From: Cyanobium sp. M30B3
GTDB lineage: Bacteria; Cyanobacteriota; Cyanobacteriia; PCC-6307; Cyanobiaceae
Direction: 5' to 3'
Length of the DNA: 64,000 nucleotides
NCBI GenBank assembly: GCA_018399015.1
Contig: CP073761.1
Span: forward strand, 310,001 to 374,000
Part shown: positions 41,973 to 51,028 of the stretch, piece after piece
Layout of the letters: each line of letters begins with the position of its first letter
Position numbering within the stretch: position 1 is the stretch's first letter
Notes under the pieces: model-generated
Databases searched by the model: none
What the model saw: only the letters and a program-made list of their open reading frames with translations
Told to the model about the DNA's origin: nothing
Made by a program: the position numbers and the translations under genes

Positions 41973-42953
41973 ATGGGCCCTGCCCCGTCTGCCGCCCTTG
42001 CCCCCGCGCCTGAGCCCGAGGTCGTCGCAAGCCGTTACGCCCGCCGCCGGCTCTGGCGGGCGGCGATCAAGTGGCCGATGTATGCCGTGGCGGTGATGCC
42101 GGTGCTGCTGGCCGCCGGCTGGCGCTTCGGCCAGGGGTTGCCGGTGCGCCCCGGCCAGCTGCTGCTGTTTCTGCTGGCGGCGGTGCTGCTGCTGGCCTGG
42201 GAAAACCTGGCCAACGATGTCTTTGATGCCGAAACCGGGGTGGATGCCATCGGCAAGCCCCATTCGCTGGTGAATCTCACGGGCCGGCCTGGCCGGGTGG
42301 CCCTGCTGGCCAACGGCTGCCTGCTGGCCGGGCTGGGGCTGATGGCCCTGGTGGCCTGGGCCAGCAGCCCGGCCGTGCTGGCCCTGGTGCTGGCCTGCTG
42401 CGGGCTTGGCTACCTGTACCAGGGTCCACCCTTCCGCCTGGGCTATCGGGGCCTGGGGGAACCGCTCTGCTGGTTGGCCTTTGGCCCGTTGGCCACCGCT
42501 GCTGCGCTCCTGGCGCTCGCTCCCCGGGCCGCGGCCGCCGTGCCCTGGCGGGAGGCGCTGCTGCTGGGCAGTGGGCCGGCCCTGGCCACCACCCTGGTGC
42601 TGTTCTGCTCCCACTTCCACCAGGTGGAGGAGGACGCGGCCAACGGCAAGCGCTCGCCGGTGGTGCAATTGGGCAGTAGTCGGGCCGCCGGCCTGGTGCC
42701 CTGGTTCGTGGCCGCGGCCCTGGCGTTGCAGTGGGGGCCGCTGCTGTTGCCCCCAGATGGCCAGCGCTGGCCGCTCACCGCCCTGCTGGGGGCGGTGGGC
42801 CTGCCACCGGCCCGCCAGCTGATCACCCTGCTGCGCCACCACCACCACCGGGCCGACCTGATCAGCGGCAGCAAGTTTCTGGCCCTGCGCTTTCAGGCGC
42901 TGAATGGCCTGGGCCTGGCCCTGGGCCTGGCCCTGGGGCGGTGGTGGAGCTGA
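41973..42953 (+). CDS. menA: 1,4-dihydroxy-2-naphthoate phytyltransferase
   Basis: The 326-residue UbiA-family prenyltransferase has eight or nine membrane spans. The first prenyl-diphosphate-binding motif is NLANDVFDAETGVD and the second is the HFHQVEEDAANGKRSPVV region, as in MenA. It attaches the phytyl chain to dihydroxynaphthoate in phylloquinone synthesis. ATG 41973 is chosen; the frame is open further upstream antisense to menF. menC follows after 3 bp. Confidence 0.92.
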   Translation: MGPAPSAALAPAPEPEVVASRYARRRLWRAAIKWPMYAVAVMPVLLAAGWRFGQGLPVRPGQLLLFLLAAVLLLAWENLANDVFDAETGVDAIGKPHSLVNLTGRPGRVALLANGCLLAGLGLMALVAWASSPAVLALVLACCGLGYLYQGPPFRLGYRGLGEPLCWLAFGPLATAAALLALAPRAAAAVPWREALLLGSGPALATTLVLFCSHFHQVEEDAANGKRSPVVQLGSSRAAGLVPWFVAAALALQWGPLLLPPDGQRWPLTALLGAVGLPPARQLITLLRHHHHRADLISGSKFLALRFQALNGLGLALGLALGRWWS

Positions 42954-42956
42954 CTG

Positions 42957-43963
42957 GTGGAGCTGAGGGCCGGCGCTGGCTGTGATCTGCGCCTGCACTG
43001 GCGGCCGTTTGCGCTGCCCCTGCCCCAGCCCCTGCGCACGTCCCGGGGCCTGCTTGGTGAAAAGCGGGGCTGGTTGCTGCGCCTGGAGATGCCGGGTGGC
43101 GCTGTGGGCTGGGGCGAGGCGGCGCCGCTGGACGGCGACCTGGCTCCGATCGAAGCGGCGATCGGCCGACTCGGGGCGCGTTGCAGCCGGGCAAACCTGG
43201 AGGCAGCCCTGGCCTGTGGTGCCCTGCCGCCGGCCCTGGCCTTTGCCCTGGGTGCCGCCCTGGCTGAGGGCGAGGGTCTGCCCGGCGGATGCTGGCGGCC
43301 CGCCCCGCTCCCCGCGCTGCTGCTGCCGGCTGGCCCGGGGCCATCCCGGCGCTGCACACGGCGTTGGCCAGCCCCCACGCGGGCGTTGGCGGCGGCCCCT
43401 GCTTCAAGTGGAAGCTGGCGGTGTATCCCGACAGCGAGGAGCGACAGCTGCTGGAGCGGTTGCTGGAGCGCCTGCCGGCCAGGGCTCGCCTGCGCCTGGA
43501 TGCCAATGGCGGCTGGGACCGGGCCACGGCCGCGGCCTGGGCCGGGCGCCTGGCCCGCGAGCCCCGGCTCGACTGGCTGGAGCAGCCCCTTGATCCCGCC
43601 GACGACCAGGGACTGGAGGTGCTGGCCGCCCGGTTTCCCACCGTGGCGATTGCCCTGGACGAATCGCTGCAGGCCCGGCCCGAGCTGCGCCAGCACTGGC
43701 CTGGCTGGCAGGTGCGTCGCCCCAGCCAGGAGGGCGATCCCCGGTCGCTGCTGGCAGAGCTGGAGCGGAGGCAGCCGTGGCTGATGCTGAGCACCGGTTT
43801 CGAGACGGGCATCGGCGCCCGCTGGCTGCACCATCTGGCCGCCCTGCAGGCCGATGGCCCCACGCCCGCCGCGCCAGGGCTGGCCCCGGGCTGGAGCCCC
43901 CCCGGGGAGCTGGCCGCCTCCGACCCCGAGCGGGTGTGGCGGGCGGCTGGCGTGCTGCCATGA
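42957..43963 (+). CDS. menC: o-Succinylbenzoate synthase (frame interrupted)
   Basis: MenC dehydrates SHCHC to o-succinylbenzoate. Frame one (GTG 42957) gives the N-terminal capping domain (RTSRGLLGEKRGWLLRLEMP, GWGEAAPLDGD). Near 43333-43340 one base is missing, and the next frame continues AIPALHTALASPHAGVGGGP, KWKLAV with the catalytic Lys, LRLDANGGWD, WLEQPL and ALDES, which supply the metal ligands of the enolase superfamily. Total about 335 residues, normal for the family. Since both halves are conserved and collinear within a complete pathway cluster, the break is probably a sequence error. The stop overlaps menE by 4 bp. Confidence 0.85.
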
Positions 43964-45219
43964 CCCCGGAGCAGATCCAGCGGGCCTGGAGCGAGGGCCG
44001 CATCCTGCCGCTGGCCGGCCCGGCTGCCCACGAGCGTCAGGCCCTGGGCGAGGCAGTCGGTCCCCGCGGGCTGGGCTGGCTGGAGTCGCGCTGGGGGCCG
44101 GGGGTGGTGCTCGGCAGCGGCGGCAGCAGCGGGGCCGGTGCCCGTGGCCGGCGCTGGTGCCTGCAGCCGCTCGTCCACCTGGAGGCGTCGGCGGCCGCCA
44201 CCGGCCAGTGGCTGGGGGCCTGCGGCCTCGATCCCGGGGCCTGCGTGCATCTGAACGCCCTGCCCCTGCACCACGTGAGTGGCCTGTTGCCCCTGGTGCG
44301 CTGCCGCCTCTGGGGCGCCCAGCACCTGCGCCTCGATCCGGCCCTGCTGCGGCAGCCGGCCGGGCTGGTGGAGCTGCCCCTGCCGCCCGGGCGGCCGCTG
44401 CTGCTGGCCCTGGTGCCCACCCAGCTCCAGCGCCTGCTGGTCCAGCCCGAGGGGCTGGCCTGGCTGCAGCGCCTGGCTGTGATCTGGGTGGGCGGCGCCC
44501 CCCTCGGCGCCGAGCTGGCGGAGCAGGCCCGCCGGGCCGGCCTGCGTCTGGCCCCCTGCTACGGCGCCACGGAGACGGCGGCCATGGTGTGCGCCCTCCC
44601 GCCTGAGCGCTTCCTCGCGGGCGATGGCGGCTGCGGCCCTGCCCTGGGGGATGTGCGCCTGCGCATCGCCCCCGGCAGCGGTGCGCTGGAGCTGGACTGC
44701 GGGCGCCTCAGCCCCGGCTGGCTGGCTGCCGGGGCCCTGCAGCCCCTGCCGCGCAGCGCCGATGGCTGGTGGCGCAGTGGCGATGGTGGCTGTCTGGAGC
44801 CGGCCGGCCTGCGGCTGCTGGGCCGCCTGGACGGGGCCCTGCACAGCGGCGGCGAGACCGTGTTCCCCGAACAGCTGGAGCAGCGGCTGCTGCAGGCCGC
44901 GCGCCTGCAGGCCCTGCCACTGCGATGGGTGCTGCTGCTGGCCCGCGACGATCCGGAATGGGGCCAGCGCCTGGAGGCGCTGGTGTGCCCTGCGGCTGAC
45001 GCCAGTGGCGATCAGCAGGGCACGCAGCTGCTGACGCGCCTGGCTGGGATCTCTGCCACCTGGGCCCCGGCCGAGCGGCCGCGCCGCTGGCACCTCTGCC
45101 CCGGGCTGGCGCCTTCGCCGTTGGGCAAGTGGGAGCGGGGCCGTTGGCGGGCCTGGCTGGATCGGCTAGAAGCGCAACAGCAATCCAGGGGCGCCGGCGG
45201 TGATGGCCAATCTGTCTGA
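43960..45219 (+). CDS. menE: o-Succinylbenzoate-CoA ligase
   Basis: The 419-residue ANL-family adenylating enzyme has a compact N-terminus with the P-loop-like GSGGSSGAGARG, GGAPLGAEL, YGATETAAMV, GRLDGALHSGGE and a C-terminal PLGKWERG with the catalytic Lys. It activates o-succinylbenzoate to its CoA thioester. ATG 43960 overlaps the menC stop (ATGA). It completes a menA-menC-menE run; menB and menD are elsewhere. Confidence 0.9.
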   Translation: MTPEQIQRAWSEGRILPLAGPAAHERQALGEAVGPRGLGWLESRWGPGVVLGSGGSSGAGARGRRWCLQPLVHLEASAAATGQWLGACGLDPGACVHLNALPLHHVSGLLPLVRCRLWGAQHLRLDPALLRQPAGLVELPLPPGRPLLLALVPTQLQRLLVQPEGLAWLQRLAVIWVGGAPLGAELAEQARRAGLRLAPCYGATETAAMVCALPPERFLAGDGGCGPALGDVRLRIAPGSGALELDCGRLSPGWLAAGALQPLPRSADGWWRSGDGGCLEPAGLRLLGRLDGALHSGGETVFPEQLEQRLLQAARLQALPLRWVLLLARDDPEWGQRLEALVCPAADASGDQQGTQLLTRLAGISATWAPAERPRRWHLCPGLAPSPLGKWERGRWRAWLDRLEAQQQSRGAGGDGQSV

Positions 45220-45481
45220 AACGGAGATCAGCAACAGGAAGCTGGCCGCTGGCCTCACCGGGGTGTTCCTCGGCGCCTTCGGGGTGCACAAGTTTGTGCT
45301 CGGCTACACCAAGCCCGCGATCGTGATGTTGGTGGTGTCGCTGGCGGGTGGCGCTGTGACCTGCGGCCTGGCCAGTTTCGTGATGGGTGTGATCGGCCTG
45401 ATCGAGGGGATCATCTACCTCACCAAGACCACGGCCGAGTTCGAGGCGGAGTATCTCGATGCGGAAAAGGACTGGTTCTGA
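45203..45481 (+). CDS. TM2-domain membrane protein
   Basis: The 92-residue protein has the TM2 pattern: KLAAGLTGVFLGAFGVHKFVLG followed by two transmembrane helices and GVIGLIEGIIYLTK. TM2 proteins are small membrane proteins of unknown function. ATG 45203 (GTG 45200 just before) overlaps the menE 3' end by 17 bp. Confidence 0.88.
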   Translation: MANLSETEISNRKLAAGLTGVFLGAFGVHKFVLGYTKPAIVMLVVSLAGGAVTCGLASFVMGVIGLIEGIIYLTKTTAEFEAEYLDAEKDWF

Positions 45482-45494
45482 TGGCAATGGCCCG

Positions 45495-45644
45495 GTGCTG
45501 TTCCTGCTCGCCGGCGCCGCGGCCCTGAGCTGGGGAGCCGCCTCGGCCCTGCCCCATGAGGGTTTCCACCCCCTGGCGCTGCTGGCGGCGCTGCTGCCCC
45601 TGCAACTGGCGGCGTTGCTGTTCGTGTTCCGCCGTCCTGGCTAG
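45495..45644 (+). CDS. Small two-helix membrane protein, hypothetical
   Basis: A GTG-started frame of 49 residues (LFLLAGAAALSWGAASALPH, then LALLAALLPLQLAALLFVF) would form two membrane helices and end FRRPG. It lies 13 bp after the TM2 gene and its end touches the convergent thioesterase stop. Codon use is host-like. There is no homology I can name; it may be spurious. Confidence 0.4.
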   Translation: MLFLLAGAAALSWGAASALPHEGFHPLALLAALLPLQLAALLFVFRRPG

Positions 45645-46090
45645 AGAGGCTGGATGCCCTGGCCGGTGGCGGAGGCCTCCAGCCAGCGGTTGATCGCTGG
45701 TGGCAGGGGGCAGCGGCGGCGGCTGGCACTGTCGATCGCCAGGTGGCGGCTGAGGCCCCGGGCTGCTGGCTGCTGCGCCTTGAAAAAGCAGTACTGCAGT
45801 TCGAAGCTGCCTGGATCGAGGCGGCGCGGCTCCAGCTGGATGGCCAGCGGATCCCCCACCACCAGCGGGGCCAGGAAGTCGGCCTGGCAGTGCACCACCG
45901 GCAGCGCCACCGCAGGGGTGTGGTCGGGGCTGGGGAAGATGTCGCGGGCGCCCAGCCCGAAACGCTCCAGGCTCTCCTCGTAGGCCTGGTGGCACCAGTC
46001 GAGCAGCCGCGGGAAGTGCAGCACGCCGGCGGCGTCGGTGTCGCCGAAGCGCACGGTGCGGCAGAGCAGCAGCCAGCTGTTGGGGTCCAT
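45641..46090 (-). CDS. 1,4-dihydroxy-2-naphthoyl-CoA thioesterase
   Basis: The 149-residue hotdog-fold thioesterase has the catalytic segment VRFGDTDAAGVLHFPRLLDW (Asp nucleophile) and HCQADFLAPLVVGDPL, as in cyanobacterial DHNA-CoA hydrolases (slr0204 type). It releases DHNA for MenA, fitting the neighbouring phylloquinone genes. ATG 46090 is clear. The stop overlaps the small upstream plus-strand frame. Confidence 0.88.
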   Translation of the reverse strand: MDPNSWLLLCRTVRFGDTDAAGVLHFPRLLDWCHQAYEESLERFGLGARDIFPSPDHTPAVALPVVHCQADFLAPLVVGDPLAIQLEPRRLDPGSFELQYCFFKAQQPAARGLSRHLAIDSASRRRCPLPPAINRWLEASATGQGIQPL

Positions 46091-46095
46091 GGTGG

Positions 46096-46431
46096 TCAGC
46101 CGCTGGGGAAGGTCTGCAGCGAGAGGCGCAGCAGCCAGTAGGCCAGCAGGGCGCTGGTCGCCACGGCCAGTGTGCCCGGGCCAAGCCGGTTGGCTGTGGG
46201 GGCCAGCCTGAGCCGGGGCCAGAGGCGCCGTTGCCGCAGGGCCAGCAGTGACCAGCCCAGCAGGCCGCAGGCCAGCAGGGGGCCGAAGGCATGCTGCTGG
46301 AGCGAGCCCTGCAGGTCGCCCCGCAGGGCCAGTTCGGTGGCGCGGGTGAGAAAGCAGGTGGGGCAGGGAATGCCGCTGAGGGCCCGCAGCGGGCACGACC
46401 AACCGGGCAGGTGCGGCTGGCCGGCCTTCAA
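46096..46431 (-). CDS. DUF2752 membrane protein
   Basis: The protein has CPLRALSGIPCPTCFLTRAT, the DUF2752 hallmark with paired cysteines, and two or three membrane segments. Its function is unknown. The only start codon is TTG 46431, but hydrophobic in-frame sequence upstream (AGFLLPATLTGYLWL) suggests that the real N-terminus lies further up at a non-standard or mis-sequenced codon. It precedes the DHNA-CoA thioesterase by 5 bp. Confidence 0.8.
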   Translation of the reverse strand: MKAGQPHLPGWSCPLRALSGIPCPTCFLTRATELALRGDLQGSLQQHAFGPLLACGLLGWSLLALRQRRLWPRLRLAPTANRLGPGTLAVATSALLAYWLLRLSLQTFPSG

Positions 46432-46550
46432 CCACAGGTAGCCGGTGAGGGTGGCGGGGAGCAGGAAGCCCGCCTGCTGGAGCCGGCGCAGAAAGGGGTT
46501 CAGTGATCCAGGCTGCTCAACGATCCAGGCTGTTCAACGGTCAAGGCTGC

Positions 46551-47735
46551 TCAACGATCCACGGATCCCATGATCACGTCGATCGAGCCGAGGATCGCCA
46601 TGATGTCGGCCACCTTGTGCCCCTTGAGGATGTGGGGCAGGATCTGCAGGTTGTTCTGATCGGCGGCGCGGATCTTGAAGCGCCAGGGGGTGACATCGTT
46701 GTTGCCCTGGATGAACACGCCGATCTCGCCCTTGCCGGATTCCAGGCGGGTGTAGAGCTCGCCCTCGGGGATCTTGAAGGTGGGCGCCACCTTCTTGGCC
46801 ACGTACTGGTAATCGAAGCCCGCGAACTCGCTGCCCTTGCCCTCGGCCATGCGCCGGGCCTCCAGGTTCTCGGTGGGGCCGCCGGGGATCATGGCGCAAG
46901 CCTGGCGCAGGATCTTCAGCGACTCGCGCATCTCCTGCACGCGCACCCGATAGCGGGCGAAGCAGTCGCCTTCCTTCTCCCAGGCCACGGCCCAGTCGAA
47001 GTCGTCGTAGCACTCGTAGTGGTCCACCTTGCGCAGGTCCCACGGCACGCCGGAGGCGCGCAGCATCGGCCCCGACAGGCTCCAGTTGATCGCCTGCTCA
47101 CGGGTGATGGCCCCCAGGCCTTCGATGCGGCGGCGGAAGATCGGGTTGTTGGTGATCAGCTTCTCGTATTCATCGATCTTGGGGCCGAACCAGTCGCAGA
47201 AGTCGAGGCACTTCTCCAGCCAGCCGTAGGGCAGGTCGGCCGCCACGCCGCCGATGCGGAAGTAGTTGTTGTTGATCAGGCGCTGGCCGGTGGCGGCTTC
47301 CCAGAGGTCGTAGATCATCTCCCGCTCACGGAAGATGTAGAAGAACGGCGTCTGGGCACCCACATCCGCCAGGAAGGGGCCGAGCCAGAGCAGGTGGTTG
47401 GCGATGCGGTTGAGCTCCAGCATCAGCACGCGGATGTAGCTGGCCCGCTTCGGAACCGGCACATCGGCGAGCCGCTCGGGGGCGTTGACCACGATCGCCT
47501 CGTAGAACATGCCGGCCGCATAGTCCATGCGGCTCACGTAGGGCACGAACATCACGTTCGTGCGGTTCTCGGCGATCTTCTCCATGCCGCGGTGCAGGTA
47601 GCCGATCACCGGCTCGCAGTCCACCACGTCCTCGCCGTCGAGGGTCACCACCAGCCGCAACACCCCGTGCATCGAGGGGTGGTGGGGGCCGAAGTTCACC
47701 ACCATCGGCTCCGTGCGCGTCTCCAGCTGCGTCAT
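46551..47735 (-). CDS. ndhH: NAD(P)H-quinone oxidoreductase subunit H
   Basis: The 394-residue peripheral-arm subunit of cyanobacterial NDH-1 begins [20 protein letters not shown], followed by [15 protein letters not shown] and [20 protein letters not shown], with the C-terminus [18 protein letters not shown]. It belongs to the NuoD/49-kDa family, in which hydrogenase-type cysteines are lost and the quinone pocket is formed. It functions in respiration, cyclic electron flow and CO2 uptake at the thylakoid. It is a single gene here, away from other ndh genes. Confidence 0.97.
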   Translation of the reverse strand: MTQLETRTEPMVVNFGPHHPSMHGVLRLVVTLDGEDVVDCEPVIGYLHRGMEKIAENRTNVMFVPYVSRMDYAAGMFYEAIVVNAPERLADVPVPKRASYIRVLMLELNRIANHLLWLGPFLADVGAQTPFFYIFREREMIYDLWEAATGQRLINNNYFRIGGVAADLPYGWLEKCLDFCDWFGPKIDEYEKLITNNPIFRRRIEGLGAITREQAINWSLSGPMLRASGVPWDLRKVDHYECYDDFDWAVAWEKEGDCFARYRVRVQEMRESLKILRQACAMIPGGPTENLEARRMAEGKGSEFAGFDYQYVAKKVAPTFKIPEGELYTRLESGKGEIGVFIQGNNDVTPWRFKIRAADQNNLQILPHILKGHKVADIMAILGSIDVIMGSVDR

Positions 47736-47767
47736 GGGGCCGATGTATGCGGGCTTTGGCGCTGATC

Positions 47768-48187
47768 TTAGGAAGGCATGGCCCGGGCAACGTCCGTGGC
47801 GTCGAAGTCTGAACCAGTGGAGTCAGTGCCCTTGAACAGCAGCGGGGCCTTGAGGGCCTGGGCCAGGCCGTAGCTGAAGCAGTCGCCCAGGTTGAGCCCG
47901 GCCCGGTGGCGGCCCTTGCCGTAACGGCGCCAGCCCGTCAGGGCCCAGTGCAGCTGCTGTTGGTCAAACGGCATCACCTCAACCCTCAGGGCCAGCAACA
48001 GCTGCTCCACGTCCGTGGCATCGACGCCGTGGCGCGCGCTTTCTGCCACCAGGCCCAGCTCAAGGCGAGATGCGGCGCTGAGATGCACGACGGCTGCCCG
48101 CGCTGCTGTATCGAGCAGGACCTCGGCGTCGCTCTCCTGCAGCAACAGGGCCATCAGGGCCGAGGTGTCGATCACGATCGCGGTCAC
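47768..48187 (-). CDS. vapC: VapC-type PIN toxin
   Basis: The 139-residue PIN protein ([59 protein letters not shown]) has all PIN acidic residues (Asp in IDTSA, Glu in RLELG, Asp in NLGDC). It is closely similar to the VapC at 56666-57070. GTG 48187 overlaps the vapB stop by 4 bp. Substrates of such toxins are usually tRNA or rRNA. Confidence 0.9.
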   Translation of the reverse strand: MTAIVIDTSALMALLLQESDAEVLLDTAARAAVVHLSAASRLELGLVAESARHGVDATDVEQLLLALRVEVMPFDQQQLHWALTGWRRYGKGRHRAGLNLGDCFSYGLAQALKAPLLFKGTDSTGSDFDATDVARAMPS

Positions 48188-48447
48188 ACCGGCAGTCCGT
48201 GCTCGTCGTAAAGCGCGTCCTGGAGCTCCTGGCTGGTGCGGCCCTGCCATTCGGGTCGGGCGCTGGTGCGGGCACAGATGGCTCGAATCGCTGCTTTTCT
48301 GGCCTCGAAGGCTTCAGGTTCCTCTGCGCGGCGCGCGCGCGCCAGATCCGCCCGCAGGGCCTGGCGTACCGCGTCGGTGACGGTGGTGCAGCGGCGGGCC
48401 GCCAGCTCCCTGGCCATGGCGTGGACCTCGGGGTCCTTGATGTTCAT
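48184..48447 (-). CDS. vapB: VapB-type antitoxin
   Basis: The 87-residue antitoxin has MNIKDPEVHAMARELAARRC and TVTDAVRQALRADLAR, the N-terminal pattern of the PSK-type transcription-factor/VapB family. The C-terminus ([13 protein letters not shown]) resembles that of the second VapB at 56397. A palindrome overlaps its promoter at 48462-48486. An alternative ATG lies at 48453. Confidence 0.88.
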   Translation of the reverse strand: MNIKDPEVHAMARELAARRCTTVTDAVRQALRADLARARRAEEPEAFEARKAAIRAICARTSARPEWQGRTSQELQDALYDEHGLPV

Positions 48448-48461
48448 CCCCATGGAGCCAG

Positions 48462-48486
48462 GGTAGAAAGCCGAACAAATTCTACC
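48462..48486. promoter_or_regulatory. Inverted repeat upstream of vapB, candidate operator
   Basis: GGTAGAA and TTCTACC (7-bp perfect arms) are separated by 11 bp, centred about 27 bp before the vapB start. The neighbourhood is AT-rich in a GC-rich context. Position and symmetry fit an autoregulatory VapBC operator. Confidence 0.6.
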
Positions 48487-48718
48487 TTCTGCGGTTGGTA
48501 TGGGAGCCGAGTCGGCGATGCAGCAGCTGGCCAGCCCTGGTGATGTGCTCCAACAGAGCTGGATGGGTGATCGCGGCGTGGCAGGAGAGGTCGATCACCC
48601 AGGGGAGCAGCTGATGTTCAAGGGCGGCATCGATCCGGGCCAGGGCTGTGCCATCCAGGCCAGATCCAGGCGGGTGGGGGCCTGTTCGGATACTGGAGAT
48701 GGTTGTTGCCGCCCCCAG
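48487..48718. other. Gap between vapB and rsmH
   Basis: About 230 bp hold no gene that I can support. The rsmH frame is open through it but the sequence is unconserved. It probably contains the rsmH promoter. Confidence 0.5.
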
Positions 48719-49648
48719 TTGATTCCTGACCTGCCGTCATCGTCGCTGCCGGACTTCACGCACGTGCCCGTGCTGGCCGAGCCGCTGCTGGCGGGCTGCG
48801 CGGAGCTGGGCGAGCTGTTGGCGGCCCAACCCGGTGGCGGCGGTACGCTGATCGACTGCACCCTCGGCGGCGGCGGCCACAGTGCGCTGCTGCTGCAGGC
48901 CCATCCCGGCCTGCGCGTGGTGGGGCTCGACCAGGACCCAAGCGCCCGTGCCGCCGCCGCCGAGCGCCTCGCCCCCTTCGCCGATCGGGCCAGGGTCGTG
49001 GCCACCAACTTCGCCGACTACTCCCCCGCCGAACCGGCCGTGGCGATGTTGGCGGATCTGGGGGTGAGCAGTCCGCAGCTGGACGTGGCGGCGCGGGGCT
49101 TCAGCTTCCGCCTGCCCGGCCCGCTGGACATGCGCATGAACCCCGAGCGCGGGGAAACCGCCGGCGAGTTGATCGACCGGCTCGAGGAGACGGCGCTGGC
49201 CGACCTGATCTACGCCTACGGCGAGGAGCGGCTGTCGCGGCGGATCGCCCGGCGGATCAAGGAGCAGGGACCCTGGGCCTCCCGCACCACCGCTGAACTG
49301 GCCTATGGGGTGGCCGGCTGCTACCCGCCGCAGGCGCGCCGGGGCCGGATTCACCCGGCCACCCGCACCTTCCAGGCCCTGCGCATCGCCGTGAACGACG
49401 AGCTGGGGGTGCTGGATCGCCTGTTGGCGGTGGCTCCCGACTGGCTGGTGCCCGGCGGCCTGCTGGCGATCATCAGCTTCCATTCCCTGGAAGATCGCCG
49501 TGTGAAGACCGCGTTTCTGGCCGATGAACGGCTGCAGCGCATCACCCGCAAGGCGATCCAGGCCAGCCCCGAGGAAGCTGACGCCAACCCCCGCAGCCGC
49601 AGTGCCCGCCTGCGCATCGCCCGGCGGCGGCAGGAGCCAGCGGCATGA
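48719..49648 (+). CDS. rsmH: 16S rRNA (cytosine1402-N4)-methyltransferase
   Basis: The 309-residue methyltransferase shows [12 protein letters not shown], the SAM motif [68 protein letters not shown] and [12 protein letters not shown], all characteristic of RsmH. The TTG at 48719 gives the usual family length; the frame is open to 48500. It methylates C1402 in the ribosomal P site. It overlaps the next gene by 4 bp. Confidence 0.95.
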   Translation: MIPDLPSSSLPDFTHVPVLAEPLLAGCAELGELLAAQPGGGGTLIDCTLGGGGHSALLLQAHPGLRVVGLDQDPSARAAAAERLAPFADRARVVATNFADYSPAEPAVAMLADLGVSSPQLDVAARGFSFRLPGPLDMRMNPERGETAGELIDRLEETALADLIYAYGEERLSRRIARRIKEQGPWASRTTAELAYGVAGCYPPQARRGRIHPATRTFQALRIAVNDELGVLDRLLAVAPDWLVPGGLLAIISFHSLEDRRVKTAFLADERLQRITRKAIQASPEEADANPRSRSARLRIARRRQEPAA

Positions 49649-50202
49649 GCAACCAGCTGAGCCTGATGCTGGGCCGCCTCGATTGGATCTGGTGGGCCGC
49701 CCTGCTGATCCAGCTGCTGGCCATCCCCGGCACCCTGCTGCCGGTGCTGCCGGGGCTGGCCCTGCTGCCCCTGGGGGCCGGCCTGTGGCTCTGGGCCGTG
49801 GGCTGGAGCGCCGGCTGGCCGGTGTTCGCCCTGGCCTGCCTGCTGCTGGCCCTGGGCTGGGGGGCCGACGCCCTGGGCCTGGTGCTGGGGCCGGCCCGGC
49901 TGCAGGCCACCCGCTGGGCCTACATCGGCGCCGGCCTCGGCCTGCTGGTGGGGCTGCTGGGTCTGCTGCCGGCCCTGCCCGTGGGCGGGCCGCTGCTGGG
50001 CGCCCTGGTGGCGCCGCTGCTGGGGGCGAGTCTGGGGGAACTGGTGAGCGCCCCCACCTCTCTCGGCCCGCTGGGGTTGCTGCGGCTGCGCCGGTCCCTG
50101 CTGGTGGGGCTGGCGGTGGTGGCCGGCATGCTGGTGAGCCGGCTGGCCCAGATGCTGCTGGCGGTGGTGGGGGTGCTGGGCTTCCTGCTGCTCAGCCGTT
50201 GA
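49645..50202 (+). CDS. DUF456 membrane protein
   Basis: The 185-residue hydrophobic protein has about five membrane segments in the DUF456 pattern ([19 protein letters not shown], then [20 protein letters not shown]). Its function is unknown. ATGA overlap with rsmH indicates coupled translation. The 3' end overlaps the convergent gene by 11 bp. Confidence 0.85.
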   Translation: MSNQLSLMLGRLDWIWWAALLIQLLAIPGTLLPVLPGLALLPLGAGLWLWAVGWSAGWPVFALACLLLALGWGADALGLVLGPARLQATRWAYIGAGLGLLVGLLGLLPALPVGGPLLGALVAPLLGASLGELVSAPTSLGPLGLLRLRRSLLVGLAVVAGMLVSRLAQMLLAVVGVLGFLLLSR

Positions 50203-50971
50203 GCGGTGGGTTGAGCGGCGGACTCAGCAGACCGGTGCGGTCCTCGCTGCCGAACAGCTGGCGGTAGGCGGCGGTGGTCACGCACAGGCTGAGCGGGGCG
50301 GCGGCCAGCAGTCCCACCCCGCAGAGCAGGGCCCCCGCCAGCAGGATGGCGCTCTGCACGACCACCAGCAGCAGCACCATCCACCATTGCCGGTCCACCA
50401 CCCGGCGGCCGCGCTGCAGGCTGGCCGTCGGGCCCTCGCCCCCCAGGAGCGCCACCCAGGGCAGAAAGGTCTGGCCCACCGCCAGATAAATGAGCAGCAG
50501 CAGGGCCACCAGCAGCGGCAGCGCCGCCAGCCAGGGCTGCAGCTGGCTGAAGCCCACCGCCAGCAGGGCCGCCGGCAGCACGATGGCGAACACCAGCAGG
50601 GCAAACAGCAGCTGGCGCAGCAGCAGTCGGCCGGCGGCGCCCCCGTCCCAGCGCAGGAAGCTGCCCAGGTTGGGCCGCCTGCCCTCCAGGGCGCTCCAGG
50701 CGCCGCGGATCAGGCCCACCGTGCCCCAGAGGGTCACCACGAGATGGCCGAGGGAGCCCACCAGGGTGGCCAGCACGATCAGTGCTGCCGGCGGCTGGCT
50801 GGCCTCGGGCAGGGAGGCCAGGTTGGCCAGGGCCTGGAAGGCCAGGGACAGGGCGCCGCTGATCAGGGTGAACAGCACAAACGGCCAGGGGGCGCGGCAG
50901 AAGGCGGCCCAGCCCTCGCGCACGGCCTGGTCGATCTGCAGGCCGTTCTGTCCCGTCGAGCTGGATGCCAT
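50192..50971 (-). CDS. Polytopic membrane protein, unknown
   Basis: The 259-residue protein has an amphipathic start (IDQAVREGWAAFCRAPWPFV) and about six membrane segments. The layout resembles DUF975/glycerophosphodiester-diesterase-type membrane domains of unknown function. I see no catalytic motif. It stands alone between convergent DUF456 and the cysteine desulfurase gene. Confidence 0.75.
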   Translation of the reverse strand: MASSSTGQNGLQIDQAVREGWAAFCRAPWPFVLFTLISGALSLAFQALANLASLPEASQPPAALIVLATLVGSLGHLVVTLWGTVGLIRGAWSALEGRRPNLGSFLRWDGGAAGRLLLRQLLFALLVFAIVLPAALLAVGFSQLQPWLAALPLLVALLLLIYLAVGQTFLPWVALLGGEGPTASLQRGRRVVDRQWWMVLLLVVVQSAILLAGALLCGVGLLAAAPLSLCVTTAAYRQLFGSEDRTGLLSPPLNPPLNG

Positions 50972-51028
50972 CGCCGGTCTGTCCTCTCCGCTGGCCTGGC
51001 CGGACGGTAGCGGTGGCCACCGTCCCTG

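Noticed and set aside
42862..45093. 743-codon minus-strand frame opposite menC/menE
   Set aside because: It is the antisense shadow of two recognised menaquinone genes.
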